Below, one piece after another: positions 50,493-64,000 of a stretch of 64,000 nt of DNA (its first letter is position 1; the number at the start of each line of letters is the position of its first letter). The DNA comes from Malurus cyaneus samueli. Taxonomy: Eukaryota > Chordata > Aves > Passeriformes > Maluridae. The notes beneath the pieces were generated by a model that saw only the letters and a program-made list of their open reading frames with translations, did not search any database and was not told the DNA's origin. The translations under genes were made by a program, and so were the position numbers. The stretch spans positions 57,409,804 to 57,473,803 of the forward strand of contig CM019216.1 of assembly GCA_009741485.1 (NCBI GenBank), given 5' to 3'.

Positions 50493-53400
50493 TTTTATGT
50501 CTGAGGCTAACACACTTAAAATGAAAAATAGGGCCTTAGGTTTGCTTGAGCATAGAAAAACTTCACGGAACACAAGTTTTTCCTCTTCTCCTGTCTTAGG
50601 ATGCATAAAATTACTAACAAATTGGATTCAAAAGGGAAAAAGCATGCTGTTGAAAAGGCAATGCCATTTGCATTAAAAGGAAAAACTCTCCCCAGAAGCC
50701 GAAGAACTTAGTACAGAAAGACTGAACACCAGTTCTGTGACTTCAGTGTGGACTGTAACATGATAGCTACATTACCAACTCAAAGAGAACAGAAGATGAA
50801 GGCCCGAGCTAAAGAGAACTTCAGAGTAGAGTTTAAATGATTGTAACACCATGGAAAGTCCTTGTACTAGAAGTTAGAATGGAATCTTCCGTGCTTTTGT
50901 AATGCCCTTAAGTCCTGCATTTGTTCTTACTTTTGTTGTTGTTAAAACAACACCTCTTCTAATGCTAAATCAGTAGATAAATCCATGATCAGTAGATCAT
51001 CCAAAGGTGCAGCCTTTCAGAGTCCTTGCACATCAGTAGAGAATCTAACTTGAAAAATTAAAGTGCCACTTGAAAATCACTCAGAAAACACTGTTGCTTA
51101 AGGAGGCAACACTGCAAACCAGCTGAGTGGCACCATCTTCTGTGGAAGAATCAAGACCTACCTAGGAACCAAAGATGACATTGCCTCTTCAATCCCTTAC
51201 TCCCATAAACACCCAGTTTTCAGGTGTGTTGGACACTATGGATGCACAGCTGTAGTTTTTCTGACACCAGACTTTTGAGCACCCTGGTGCAGAATCTGCC
51301 CTGGTTGCACACAACAGGGTATCTTTGAAGTAAACCACTCCTCTCCTGATACTGCAGCTCCACTGAAAAACGTCCCACACTGAAGGGAAAAGAGAAGGCA
51401 GAACAGAAAAAATAAACCCCCAGCTCTCATGCACACTATGCCATTTTGGGTATTTTGCACCCTGATGCGTGAAATCTAATAGCACACTTGCATAATAAAA
51501 TAGTTCAGTGAAACCATGCAGTTGTGTAAGTCATTTAAATAAGACCATACAATTTAATTTCAGTGAATACATAAGATAAAGGGCAGTAAATACCAACTTT
51601 TACCATTAACCAAGGATAAACCGGTACTTAACTGTGCCACTTATCATTATCCTTAGGCAGCTCTAAATGCCTCAGACAATGCTCAGGAATGTTTTTTTCC
51701 GCTTTCCAAGGAGGAAGAAAGACCAGAGTCTCCTCAACAGCAGATTTCCAAGTAGAGCATCTTTCCAAGTGGTGGCATTTAGCAGTGGAGAAACCTAGAC
51801 AGACCTGCCTTCTTTCTTCAGTCACTGAGTGTCTGGAAACCCCAGGAGTCACTCGTACATTTAAGCAAATCAACCCCATTTTGAAGTGCTGGACGGCACA
51901 CACAAACTGACTGTGTGCACATGGACTTGCTTGTGCTGGAGGAACATGGAAATCTTAACAAGCAACAGGAAGCGGGGGCATTAATAATACTATCAAGAAA
52001 GTAATGGCAATAATCCTCACTTCTGCAGGTCTACTCTTCCACCACACAAGCAGCAGCTACTAATGGAATAAATAACAGGCAAGCTTCTTGGCCTGGGTGC
52101 AATACATCTGCAAGGACAAAGTAATCTCATTTTGACCTTAGCAACCAGAGCTGCTCATAGACGCGTGTAGTGATTAAGTGTCTGGTAACAGGAAAAACAA
52201 CTTCAAGTAGCAGCATCAGAGGGGCGATGAAACTGCTCTCTATTCTTCCACATTCCATTCAGCGGTGTTCACTGGTTCCAGGTCCAGCAACAAAGAAAGA
52301 TATTGTGCTAACTGATGGAGTAACTGTTGTCCCAGCTCCTGGAAACTGTTATGGGAAAATTTTCATCTTTGACTAGACAAAAAAATCCAAGAGGCTTCAG
52401 AGCTCAGAGCTAATCTGCTAACACTTCATATCTGCACTCTTCTGTCCTTCACAAGTTACTTAAGTCAACAGGTAATGGTTCAGAGACTGTGCAGAGGAGA
52501 AGACAGCTCTGAGAAGGTAAGTAGCACAAATAACACAGAAGCAACTGCAGAAATGTTAGTTCAATTTATGATATCGTTCTTAAGAACTCATGAACACCAG
52601 CATGTCAAGAACACCATGCTTGGAGCCAATGCTGTTTCTCCTCTGCAGAATAACCTGCCTGATGGATCAAACCTCATCTAGTAACATATTTGATGTGGTA
52701 CCATACAACACAGAGTAGGCATACAACAAATCTGAACCAGGTAAAATTACAACCAAATGGCATGTTGTGTACCTACATTCTCCATAGCTTCTTTCAAAGC
52801 AGGAGATGAATGTCATCAATATCAAGCAAATTATCAATTCCATTCACTGCTGCAGGACTGCCAAAACAGCTTTCTTCCCAGCTGGGCTTAGCACCTTCAT
52901 CTTGCTAGAACTACTACACGGACACATGTTCTGCCCTTTTCCTGTCAGGTGAAGGCTGTGAAAAGGGGATGTGAGTGTGGTGGGATTGAGGGAATAAGAA
53001 AATAAAGTCAAGTATTCTCACAATCCCTGGAAGATGGAGTGTACTTACTAGACCACGAACAGCACCTAGTCAAGAACAAATAGGTAAAGTCTTTTGTGGG
53101 GACAGAGCTGGAATTCAAAGGTCTTGGTAGGTCTGTAAAATATCTACATGTGTTACACTTGGAGAGGTGAGAATGGACAAGATTACAGGCTTGCAAACAA
53201 TGGGCTACAGCAGGACTGTAGACAAGGATGTGGTTTATTATAATCCCCAGAAAAACACCACATTTCCTGGTGTGATGCTATTACATAGGAGGGAAAATTA
53301 CATTCTTGAGTGTATTTGTCACCGGAAGCATTACAGAAGGTGACTATTCCGTTCTGCCTGCCTGATGACTTGCTAGGTGGAATGCTGTCACCCACATTTG

Positions 53401-56400
53401 AATGCTTCTTTTGGAAAGGGACAAGTTGATCAAGGAAAGTCTACACTAATCTACAGGTAAGTGGTTTCTGGGATGATTGCTATTTGGGGTTGATTTTTCG
53501 TCTGTGTGTGTTTGAGGTTCTTTGTTTCAGGGCTGCATTTTTTTGTTTTTTATTTCAAACAGGATTTTATATTTAAACATGTCACTGATCCCTTTCCAAA
53601 TGGGAGTTGTCGGAAACATGACATGTTTTATGCAGAAAACAGCAACTTCTAAACCCACATGGAAAAAGAAACAGCAAAAAGCCCTCTTATTGCAGGCTGG
53701 GTAACATGATGAGAAACAATAATTGCTAGAGTGGTAAGATATCATGATATTATGTAACCACTTCCATGCAGCTGTCAGAAAACACAGGTTTAAGTCCTTC
53801 CCAGTGCTACATTTTTATGATTTAAAGTATGTGCAAGAACCTGAAATGAGAAGGCAAATGACACACCCACCATTTCTTTTCTGTGGAAGGACAATCTGAA
53901 CCACACGAGAAAGGAAACAGCACAGAACTGAGGAAAGCTTTTTAAAGCTCCTCCCCTGCTCCTGTGACAGAACCTTCCATGCACTGCCTGCCCAACAACA
54001 GCATTTCAGAGAGGGCAGTGGCAGCACAGCAGCCGTGAGCCTTCCCTCTCACACTGTGGAGCACAGTTTGCTGACAAGGAAGAAAAGAGCCTCAGCAGTT
54101 CACAAAATGTGAATAGGGGACGGGGTCACGGGCATCCCCTTGGCTGACAAGGCGAGCTGGTTGCACCCATTTGGCCGACCCAGTTTCTCAGCATACCACG
54201 CTAAATCAAAATACCCGTCTGTGAACTGAAGGACGTGTTCCATTTCAGATCTCATTGTGTTAAACATTGCTTCCTCATTGCAAATAAATGGGAACATTAA
54301 GTCACGTTCCAATGGAATTCCTCAGAGTCTATGAAGCAGTTAGGCATTGCTGCATTTGCAGCAGGTAAAATTAGAGCTTTGTTGGTCTTTGTTCCTTAAA
54401 ACCTTGCTCACCTTCCCAGGAGAGGAAGAAATACCACTGAGGGTAAAATGAGTTGTATATAACAATCTGTAATCTAGCAGTTACTTTAAAATTGTCCAAT
54501 GTGATTGTTAGGCTTAACTGCTAGTCAGCTTTAATGCAACAGCTCATACAATCATATTTTTGGGGGTACTGGTCCTCAGTATTTAAAGAGCAAAGGCGAT
54601 GTCAGTTATACTTAACTGAAATTTCTTAAGTTTAGTCAAAGGCAACAGGAGCCCAGGTATTTGCTGCTCTCATGTATGGTGAAAAAGACTTATGACTTCT
54701 TCTGTAGCAGCTTTTCAGAAGAGAAATCAAGTACTTTGAGGGGAAGCCAATAAAAAATTTGGAGTGTAATCTGAAAGCTGGACTCTGAAGTGAAGGGAGG
54801 GGGGCTCAGGCAGGCAGGAAAACCTTCAACACATAGATCTGGGGAATCATCCAGAAATTCCAGTTTTAACAAAGCAGGAGGAATTTTCAGAATGAACTTC
54901 TCCCTGCCTGCAAGCACGCACAAATAGGTCACGAGAAAGCCAATCCATCGAGTTCGGTATTGCAGCCATGTCACTCAACTTTTCTTTGTAAGATAGCATG
55001 AAACCTTCCTTATAATTAAACATGAACATAATCCTAGAATGCAAATTCAAACTTTTTTATGTTTAGATGTGAAGGAGATGCCATACTAAATTACATGCCT
55101 ATCTCAGTTCCCTTAATGAACGCCTGCTATCTCTTCTGTCAGCATGTAATAACTGCATCGTAGGCATCTCTGTGAAAAGTCAAGGAGCAGCAATGGCTGC
55201 AATTCAGTTCTTTATCTTGGGTCAAGCAATAACACTTTGCATGCCAAAAGATCATGAAGATTTCATGCAGGTGTGGCAAGTGCAAGTGACAGTACATCTC
55301 TGAAAGCCCTGGCTCCAAAATGCCGAAGCCCCAGACGGACTTCCAGCATTCTCCACTTCTGGTAGCTCTGTACAGTTACCAATAACTGCTCAGTGAAACA
55401 GTAAAACCAAGCAAGGGCTCTTTCCAGGAAAAAAAAAAAAAAATAAATCATTAAAATCTTTCTCCACTCACTGAAGTTTCCCCCACCTCTTTCCTAACAA
55501 GCAAGCAGCATCATTCTGTCTCAAGCTAGGAACACGTTGGAAAAACTGAGAGACAGAGGCCTATTTAAAATCTTCAAATTCGATTTTTTAAAAAATGTAA
55601 CATGTTCTGGCAAGACATAAAGCAATGCAGTGTAAGTCTGAAAGGCCCCAGGATACTGCCCTTGAACAAAGCCCTTTACACTTAGGGAGCCCAGGTGTTT
55701 TTCATGCAAAACACTTGCCTTCACTCTGTGAGGGATGTAAGAAGGATTTACTTTGAACATGATATTATGAAGAAGCAGGAGGCTTTATGGCGTTTCATTG
55801 AAATACATTAATGTTTTCACTTTAAAGACTCTCTGATGCTGTATAATACTCTATTAGCATTTTCAGAATATCTGTGTGCAAGCAGCAGTCTGTTCTTTAA
55901 AGAAGGAACACACAGCCAGTGACAACAGGCTCAACATAGCACCACTGCCTGGAAGTGTCATTTGCCCTCAATGGATGCTAGGATGGATTTAGGAACACAG
56001 AGTGCAGCAATAATAGGTCCTTTGTACATAAAGAATAAATGCAGAGGAAAGCCAGAGGCCACTGGATCAAACTCCTGCATACACAGACTGTTTTATCATG
56101 GCAGCTGTTGCATCTAATTAAACATAATGAAGTTGTGAGACTAAGGCTTTACACATGAAGTTTAAAGCAAGCCCCACAAACAATTCTCAAAAAAGCTTTA
56201 TTCTCAAGAAGTTTCTTAGAGTCCAGATCTTCTGCCGTCTTCCATCAGAAACACAAGGATGAGGCCAAGTGCAGATAATATACAAGTCTGAGATCTCAAA
56301 TTTTATTGCAATTTCAGAGCTTCTAAACAATTTAACATCTTCAATACTTACACTACATAAAGCAATATCATCCTTGTGCAATCTCCATGAGGAAAAATTT

Positions 56401-59400
56401 AAAAAATAAATTAGTACCTTACAGTCTTGATCTGGAACACAAACACCATTTCTTACCTCTGCTTGGCTTTTTCACTTGGAAGCAACAAACACGACAATTT
56501 CTGCAAAAGGTGAACTCCACAGTACTAAATCACAACAGCCAGGGGCAGGATCTGAAGGTGTGAATAATCTAAATAAAAGCTATAGTAGCCTCACAGCTCC
56601 CCCTGAATCCAAGCACCGATATTGGTGCCTTTTATTCCAATGCTTATGCAGGGATCTATGTTCTAGAGGGCAATGTGCATGGAAAAGCCAAAGCCATCAC
56701 ACAGTCAGAAGTCTGACAGCACCAGCAGCCTGACAGTGCACAGCTCTCAACAGACCCTGAGGTGGCTGCTCCTTTAGGGTGGAAGAGGAGCACATTACAA
56801 TGGAACAAAGTAGGCTGCGTGAGCACAGGGAGTACCAACGACTTTCTCACAGGACTATGACCTGGGAGCTCAAGGCATCCAAGAAACAACTTCTGGAAAA
56901 ATGTTCTCAGTAACTGTACTCTTCCCGGATGGAAGATGCAAGGAAGTTACAGGATGCAAGGCAGTATTTTCATCAGATGTGAACTGGAAGAAGGTCAAGG
57001 ATGCTCAAATAATTACCATGCAAGGATCAACTAAGCTAGCTAAGACTTCTCAGTTTGGAAGAAAATTAACTGAGGCTAGGACGTAAGAGCTTATAAACTC
57101 ATGAGCTGCATGAACAGAGTAGACAAGAAACGTGTGTTCATTGTTCTACCAACAAAATAACTGCAGGGCATCAACACTGAACAAGAAAAAAAATCAAATA
57201 GCACTGTAGCAAGGAGGCTTGTAGATAACTTCCCAAACAACGTGAAGGTTATCTAGGACAGCCTTTGTTAAAGTATACTATGGATGCTGGAGTTCACAGG
57301 GTTTCAAAGGGAGACTGGGCAAGTTCACAGAAATCCATTTAGTAACTCATTATATAGGACCTTCCAACCTCCAATACCTCAGAGGAAAGCAATGGTGCGT
57401 ATCTTTGAAATACTCTTCCTCAGGCATCAGCTTTTGGCCAACAGCAGAGGTGTGCTATTAGGCTACAAGGGCTTCTGCCTGACCTACAAGGCCAGCCATG
57501 TTCATACAGACATCAAAGTGCAGAAAGAAAATGAACTCCATTTACTTAGGGAGAAATAGCAGTGCAACAGGTCACACAAGGTCCAGTAATTATGTTTGTT
57601 CTGCATTCTGGATACAAATCCTTTTGTCAGAGATATATACTTTTTTTGTTTGATATCCCACCCTTCTGTTCCATATCAGCCTCTTTCATTTTGCTCACAG
57701 ACTTCAGTGGAACATATTGCATGGCATTTGTGAAATTTATTAGTGGGGTGATGTGATGTGATCACCTCTGACAGCTTGATAATCTGATCTATGTGCAATA
57801 CCCTACAATGCTTACACTTCTCAAACAGCAGGCAACAGGTACTATTTGCTCCCAGACAAAGGTAGGTCATTGCAAGGCCTGAAATGTCACCTAAGCATAA
57901 AGATATTGCTCTTGAGCAGTTACAGATCATAAAGGAAAAGTGATTGCAAGGATTGGCAAAGTACCCCTTCCTAACCCCTAAAACAGCCTAAGGGCTTCTG
58001 AGATGAAACTCTTCACAGGCCCCTCACCATAGATGTGTGATGGCAAACAAATATGCACCAGTGGTTACCAAAGTGCACCTTGAGCACAGTGAGGGCAGAA
58101 AAAGCACCTGTCAAGAGTTTGTCTGCACAGCTGTGTCAGTTGTTAAGGAGGAAAAACTATTCTCCCCCACAATGAGATCATGGAATATCAATTATGCAAA
58201 TCACCCCACCAATTCGCACCACAGTTTGTGCAGCAGGAACTTTGTACAATCACTTATCTTTACAGAGACAAAAAGCTAAGCCAGCTAAATGTATTCAGTT
58301 AGGTGTTGAAGAACACCTTTAGCTCCTACAAATAAGTCTGAAGCCCAGATCTGACAGTACAGACTTGAAGCCATCCACTGGGCTACACAGGCTAAATTCA
58401 GGCACCTGGGTACAAAGGTGAGATTCTTAAATCTCTGCTTCTTCAGGTAGCAGGCAGCTCACAGATCTGCTCTCTGCATCTACAGAGCAGTGGTCTCTTG
58501 ACAGAACTGAGCCACTCTAATTTTGTAAGCCTGCTCAAATTCAGCAACAGGATGTCCGTCCACTCATCCCCAGAGAACCCTCTCTCACACTCATTTCATG
58601 CTGAGGTTAGAACAACTACAGCAAGCGTGGACATTTTTGCACAAAAACAAGAGAGGAAGAGATGGTCATAGTGACACCTCAGAGTTTGATACAGTAACTA
58701 CAGCACTTGCTCATGGAAATGAGAGGAAAAATTCAATGCACACAAACCAAACAGGGCAATGGCACACTCTCTTCTCAAAAGCAGCAAAAGGCCACAGGTC
58801 GTGTGCAGGGGAAGTCTGTGCCTCTTACACTGAGCCTGCACAGTAGCTAGCCAAATCCAAGTCCATGGTAATCCAGCAAGTTTCTCTTACTGACTCGATT
58901 AGAAGGCAGAGTCCTGTACATAAATTCTTAGTCAGGATTTTCACTTTGATGGGCAGCTGTCACTATCAGTGTTCACCAATCCCAGCTGAGCACATGGCTG
59001 CTACTGGTGCTCTCTCAAAGATGAGAGCAGGTGCAGAGAAGGCAAGTGGATTTCCCCACTATGAAGTGGGAACTAGAAAGAGAAACAAGGTCTAGATGTG
59101 AACAGATGAGCAATATGGAAGCAGCAAAGTTAGTTGTTACACTGAGCTATGCTGTTTCCAGCCTAGTTTAGCAATAATTTTCCCCTCTGCTAGGTGCAGG
59201 ATCTCATGTGCTGCAGTTATTCTGCAAAGAGCTGTACTTCTCAGCTCAAAGGCTAAATGTTATCTATTGCAGGACCCAGGCTTCAAAGCAAGCACAGCTA
59301 AAGTACATTACTTAACAGTGTGCAGGGTAGCTCAGTGATCCTGGGCAGCACTGCCTTCCATCAAGGTCAATCGAGTGATTATGGGATTTACAGTGCATGT

Positions 59401-61387
59401 AAAGCTCTTTGGGCAGAGTGTGCCAAACAAGAACGACACTGATGCGGGAATCTTCAGTGGTCATCAAGAAGTCTTATTCTCAAAAAGTCCTGACATATCA
59501 CAGCTTTTTTTTTCATGGACAGAGGAAGATGTTCATGTGGGTGGAGGAAGTGAGCAGAACAGGAAGGCTTATCTCCCTCCTTTTGCCCTTTAAGAAGGCT
59601 AAGAAATTCTTTAAGTAGTGACTAACATAACAGTTAACACCCCTCCTTTCTCTGCAGCAGCTAACATTCCACAACAAACTGCCCTCAGAAATGCTTACTC
59701 AGCTCATGCAGTAAATGTTCATGTTTGGTTTTGTTCATGTAAATGTTTTGGCAAAACTCTGAACTTGTTCTCTTATAATTTCAGAGAGTTTAAATTTACT
59801 ACTCATAGAATTTTCCACCTTTCTTTTGCAGCAGTTCTTACATTTGGCAAACGGAAACTTCCTTGGGTTTGCACTTTGCCCCAGAGTGAGTATACATCTC
59901 CTGAAATCAAGTACATGATACACTCTATCACCTGATGTATGCAATTGGTGCATACAAGGGTAATATTTTATTCTTGACTAAATCTATAGCTATCCATAAG
60001 CTAGAAGTATTTTAATTAATTATGAGCACTTAAGGATATGAAAAAGTAGTATTACTTCAGTCCAGTTATAGCAATCTACTGTGAAGAGCTCTGAGATAAA
60101 ACCACTATCTGTAGTTAGAAGACACATAGTCAAGAACAAATTAAGAAGATCTGGAAACAATTATTATTATTAATTGTTTATATTTAGAAATAAATTCTGT
60201 CACTACACTTGAATATTTTTTGGGCTGGCTTGTTTAAAACTTGTTGAATTTTATTGCCATAGTCTGTTCACAGACAGATAAAGGTTTGGCAGAAGTCTTG
60301 TATTCTGGAAAAAGAACTTGAAGACAGTGTGCATGCATATTCAACATCAAACAGGTATGGAGGACTTGTCTAACCACTTCATGCCTAGCACATACTAGCA
60401 CATTATTAGCAACACAGGGCTGGGAAAAACCTTTTGAGACCTCAGTTCCAGTTACCCACTCCTAAGGCAGCAGCATTAAATTGTGTACTTGTTAAATTTT
60501 ATCTTAAGGGATGTTAGGTCTTGGAATAGTCTTCTAATAAGATCAACAAGGGAGGGGGAAAAAAACAATCCTACTCACCCACAAAAAAAAACCCACTACA
60601 CACACTTAACTGTTCTAAAGCTTTAAAGTCTCTTAAACCACAAATTCTGCTTAAGGCAATTCTTTCTTCTCTTTGGCATTTAAATCCCTTGCATTTTACA
60701 CAGGTGAAGGAAGAGATAAGTCCTTGAATTCTACCAGGCTAAGATAGCCAAGCACCCTCTTATCTTAAGGTGGATTTCTGTCTCTGTTCATCACAAACCC
60801 CCTCTCCGGGTTCTGCTTTGAATTTTCTCTTCTGGACACAGGTAAGAACCTACATTAAAGGGAAGCTCTCACTAGCACCTTCTATGAATGCTTTCTGTCA
60901 GAGAAGCCCAAGACATTGCAGATGACATGGACAACAAGACAGTTGTACTACCACTAATTAATCCATCTCTTTCTAACCTGTTAAGGGAGGGACCTTCTTT
61001 CCCCACCCCTCTAAGTTTAACTATATCCAAAGAGACCTTACTGCCCCAGTCCTTCAATCCCCTTTATATGCTGGCCCTCTACATCAATAATACCACCCCT
61101 TCAGCAGCATGGCATTAACAGATTTCATTGCAACGCTCAGCTTTCTGACCACAGGCCATTAATAAAGGTATTAAAAAAAAGGTGCCTCTGGATATTATTC
61201 ACTTGCATTTTCTCTTTAGCACCAGAAGCTGCTAGACTGCATTTGCTGCTGTCCTCTCTTTGCACAGTTTTATACACATTAACACAAGTATTTAAAGTTC
61301 TTGTGCAACACTACATCAATCAAAGGCTATGCTGCAAAGCTGACTTAATTTCTTGTGAAGCTTTATGTTTCTTTCCCCCCAAGAGGA

Positions 61388-61427
61388 AATAGAAAAAAAA
61401 CCCAAACCAACCAAACAAAAAATCCAC
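61388..61427. repeat. A/C low-complexity tract
   Basis: GAAAAAAAACCCAAACCAAC followed by CAAACAAAAAATCCACC in EZR intron 1. Confidence 0.8.
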
Positions 61428-63961
61428 CTTCAATAAAGTAACCAAGAATGCTGGTAGATCAGATCAAATTAACAGCTCTATAGACCTGAGATCACATTTC
61501 CTTCTTCTTCGGTAAGCACTGTTCATCAGCCCGCAGCCATGCTGTTCTAGCCACAATTTATTAGATTGGTTTGTTTTGCAAGAGGATACAATTCACCTAA
61601 AACACCATCCATTCCAAGAGCCAAACAGAAATAAACTAGTACCACGAACCTAGGAAAACTGCAGAGAGCACACAGACACAGCAGTAATGTAAAGATAGAA
61701 GGCTGAGCAAGTAAGTTTATTTAGCATTTCACTCGTTTCCAGATAACACAGCAAGATTTGGACATGATGACACCTTTTGCATTTCCTTACAAAATAATTC
61801 ACTACCCGTGAAGCCTAATGAACTTCTGTACAGAGTAGATGGAAATCATGCATCTGAACTGTTGATGAACTCCCAGCCATAAACCCTCATGAACTGGGTA
61901 TAGGTTATATATTTATAGCTTACCTTGGGGAGATCTCGTTACTTTGTAACTGTTACACATGGCAGCATGTCTGTGTTAAATGATATATTAAAATGTCTAT
62001 ATTAACAAATACACTTCTTTCAGAATTATTTTCTGGACTGTTACTAAAATTTATTTTGAGCATGGTAAGCATGCACCAGATACAACCAGTTGTGACCAAA
62101 AATTACCACAGAATTGGGAGTACAGCTGGCTTTATAGCACTTCACTTTGGTACTCAATTAAAATACAAAACCAATGATGTTCTACTGTTTATGGACTTGC
62201 TACTTGTTTACTCTGAAATAACGAATTACAAACATGATCCATAAGCTTTCTGTGCACATTCACAATTTTTGTTAAAACAACAGTTTCATGTAAAGGTTTA
62301 GCTTATTGGGTTGGGGGGTGGCAGAGCAAGAGGAGAATGTGTTGCCAAAATTTTGTTTTCTGCCATCACAATCTTTACTCATAAATAACCGATGACCAGT
62401 GTGTGAGACTTCACACCCAGCAGGATGAAGTCTGCCAAGCAGCACCATATTTACTTATGCCATGCAGACAAGACACATGCAAACAAGCACAGCTAATAAA
62501 TATTTAGTATCCACGTTGAATACCCAGCAGAAACTAAAACTGCTTCCCTGTGCATCCCAAGAGATCGTGCTATCATTCCTCACACATGCCAAAGGCTGTT
62601 GTCACATTCGTCCTGAGCACAGTTCTGCCTCTGGAGTGACAGCTTTACATCCTCCCTCCATGCAAACTGACACGAATCCTATTTAGCTGTATTAAGATCA
62701 AATGAGCTGAGTTGGGAAGGATCCAAATCCAGTCTCAGTCTAAAGCAGTCAGACTGAACAGTGTGTTTTACTAAAATAACTTCTGCAAAATTCCTCTTTT
62801 CCATTTACAGCAAGGTGGCAGTTAGCCCTACCGAGCAGCAGATTAAATTTAAAAACTGCTTATGTTTACAAAGGATTGAGACAGAGTCTTGTCCATAAAT
62901 CCCAGCCAGGAGGTCACATCTCAGAAGTCTTTACAGTACTACTGTCCTTTCCCAGTGGAAGGTGGTTTACAAGATCCACCTTTGTTATTCACTGGCTAGT
63001 CAGCCAAGAAACAAAGCAAAATCATCATCCCTGACAGAATACAAACATAGCCCTGCCAAGCAAAAGGATAAACACAGCTGTATTTTTTTTAAGAGATTAA
63101 AGAGTTTTTGTACACCTATCCATGGCTTCCAGTGCGACTTAGTCCTAAACCAGGATTTCAGATTATTCTAACCAGGATATTTCAAGAAAGCACTCTGTAA
63201 TTAGCAAACAGCTAGCAAGACAGAAAGAGATTATTCACACACAACCTTTTATATCCATACTTTGTATATTATATATTTGCTTCCCCCAGTTATAGAAGGC
63301 TCCTTTCAGTTAGACAATATTATATGGGGCAATATACCACCTCCCACTGATGAAATACAGCCAAGGAGACAGAAGATTTATAAGTTCTTAAAAGGACTGA
63401 GCACAGCTGGGTTTTGGCATGTTTCTGTCTTTTGTTGTTTATTTTTTTTGTTTATTTTTTTTTAATTTTTTTTTATTTTCCGTAGGTTTACAGAAACTGC
63501 AATATAAGCTAACCTAAACACTTAAATAGAAAAAAAAGTTCAACTAATTTTGATTTTACAGTGGTAAAACATCAATTGCTTATTACCATAAAGATAAGCT
63601 TGTTTGCTCTTACTTCACATTTCATTTATGTGAATAGTCATAATAATAGTCACATAAGTCCTTCACTGCATTGCATTTTAAGACATATTGTCTCTATTGA
63701 AAATAGATAGCAACAACAAGATGTTCTGATTGTGGTCTTCAAAGTTCAAAAGTGCGTCTGCTCCAACGACTGCTCAAAGCTCCGCATTAGGCAGTTGGCT
63801 CCTCAAGGGAATTACCGTCTCTAACCGGCACAGTAGCAGCAGACTTTAAAATAAAACAAACACAAAACCCACTAGAAGGTCGGAGGAGAAGGTGGTGAGG
63901 AGGTGGTGTTGTCAAGAGAGAGGAGGGGTGAAAAAGACCGTTTCATTAGAAACACAAACCG

Positions 63962-63969
63962 CCCCCCCC

Positions 63970-63997
<28 letters not shown>
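63962..63997. repeat. C8-A28 homopolymer pair at window edge
   Basis: Eight C followed by twenty-eight A at the extreme right of the window, in EZR intron 1. Such tracts are prone to assembly error. Confidence 0.9.

Positions 63998-64000
<3 letters not shown>

Noticed and set aside
57350..57385. GGACCTTCCAACCTCC resembles a CR1 terminus.
   Set aside because: The match is too short and the expected flanking TTCTATGA units are missing.
59325..59385. GGGTAGCTCAGTG resembles a tRNA A box.
   Set aside because: No matching B box or cloverleaf could be found downstream; treated as chance.
60660..60680. - strand ATGCCAAAG (Met-Pro-Lys) as a possible EZR start exon.
   Set aside because: The next codon is AGA, not Pro, and no donor site follows.
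63398..63420. On the - strand ATGCCAAAACCC encodes Met-Pro-Lys-Pro, the expected EZR first-exon peptide.
   Set aside because: It is followed by AGCTGTG rather than a GT donor and sits in AT-rich intron without promoter features, so it is a chance match.

Overview
The window is vertebrate nuclear DNA, most likely from a bird. It is intron-rich and AT-rich, carries GT-AG exons separated by kilobase introns, and is dotted with 3' ends of CR1 LINEs (for example 1550-1690, 36521-36840, 45141-45590), the dominant avian retrotransposon. There is no bacterial gene organisation, CRISPR array or operon.

Two protein genes lie tail to tail. On the + strand, positions 1 to about 27530 hold the 3' four-fifths of SYTL3 (synaptotagmin-like 3 / Slp3). 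Thirteen exons are clear and one micro-exon is inferred. They encode the end of the Rab27-binding SHD, a linker, the C2A and C2B domains and the C-terminus (stop at 26438-26440). The first SYTL3 exons (start codon and the SHD zinc finger) are not found and should lie left of position 1.

On the - strand, from about 27460 to beyond 64000, lies EZR (ezrin). Twelve coding exons between 28820 and 47220 encode 582 residues plus the stop. With the four-residue first exon expected from the family, the protein is 586 aa, the mammalian length, and the regulatory sites fall at the expected numbers (Thr567, Tyr354, Tyr478, counting Met as 1). The remaining 17 kb (47221-64000) reads as EZR intron 1, and the first coding exon and promoter lie outside the window. 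SYTL3 and EZR are also neighbours in the human genome (6q25.3), which supports both calls.

The 3' ends converge. An AATAAA for SYTL3 at 27504-27509 and an AATAAA for EZR read on the - strand at 27485-27480 lie about 20 bp apart and cross, so the two mRNAs probably overlap by some tens of bases.

The rest is intron with CR1 fragments, A/C-only low-complexity tracts, microsatellites and homopolymers. The points most worth checking are a reading-phase conflict in the SYTL3 C2B domain that implies a very short exon, loss of most canonical calcium-ligand aspartates in both SYTL3 C2 domains, the overlapping poly(A) sites, a G-run block antisense to the EZR 3' UTR, and an A/C-only tract upstream of one SYTL3 splice acceptor. 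I see no convincing unknown multi-gene system.
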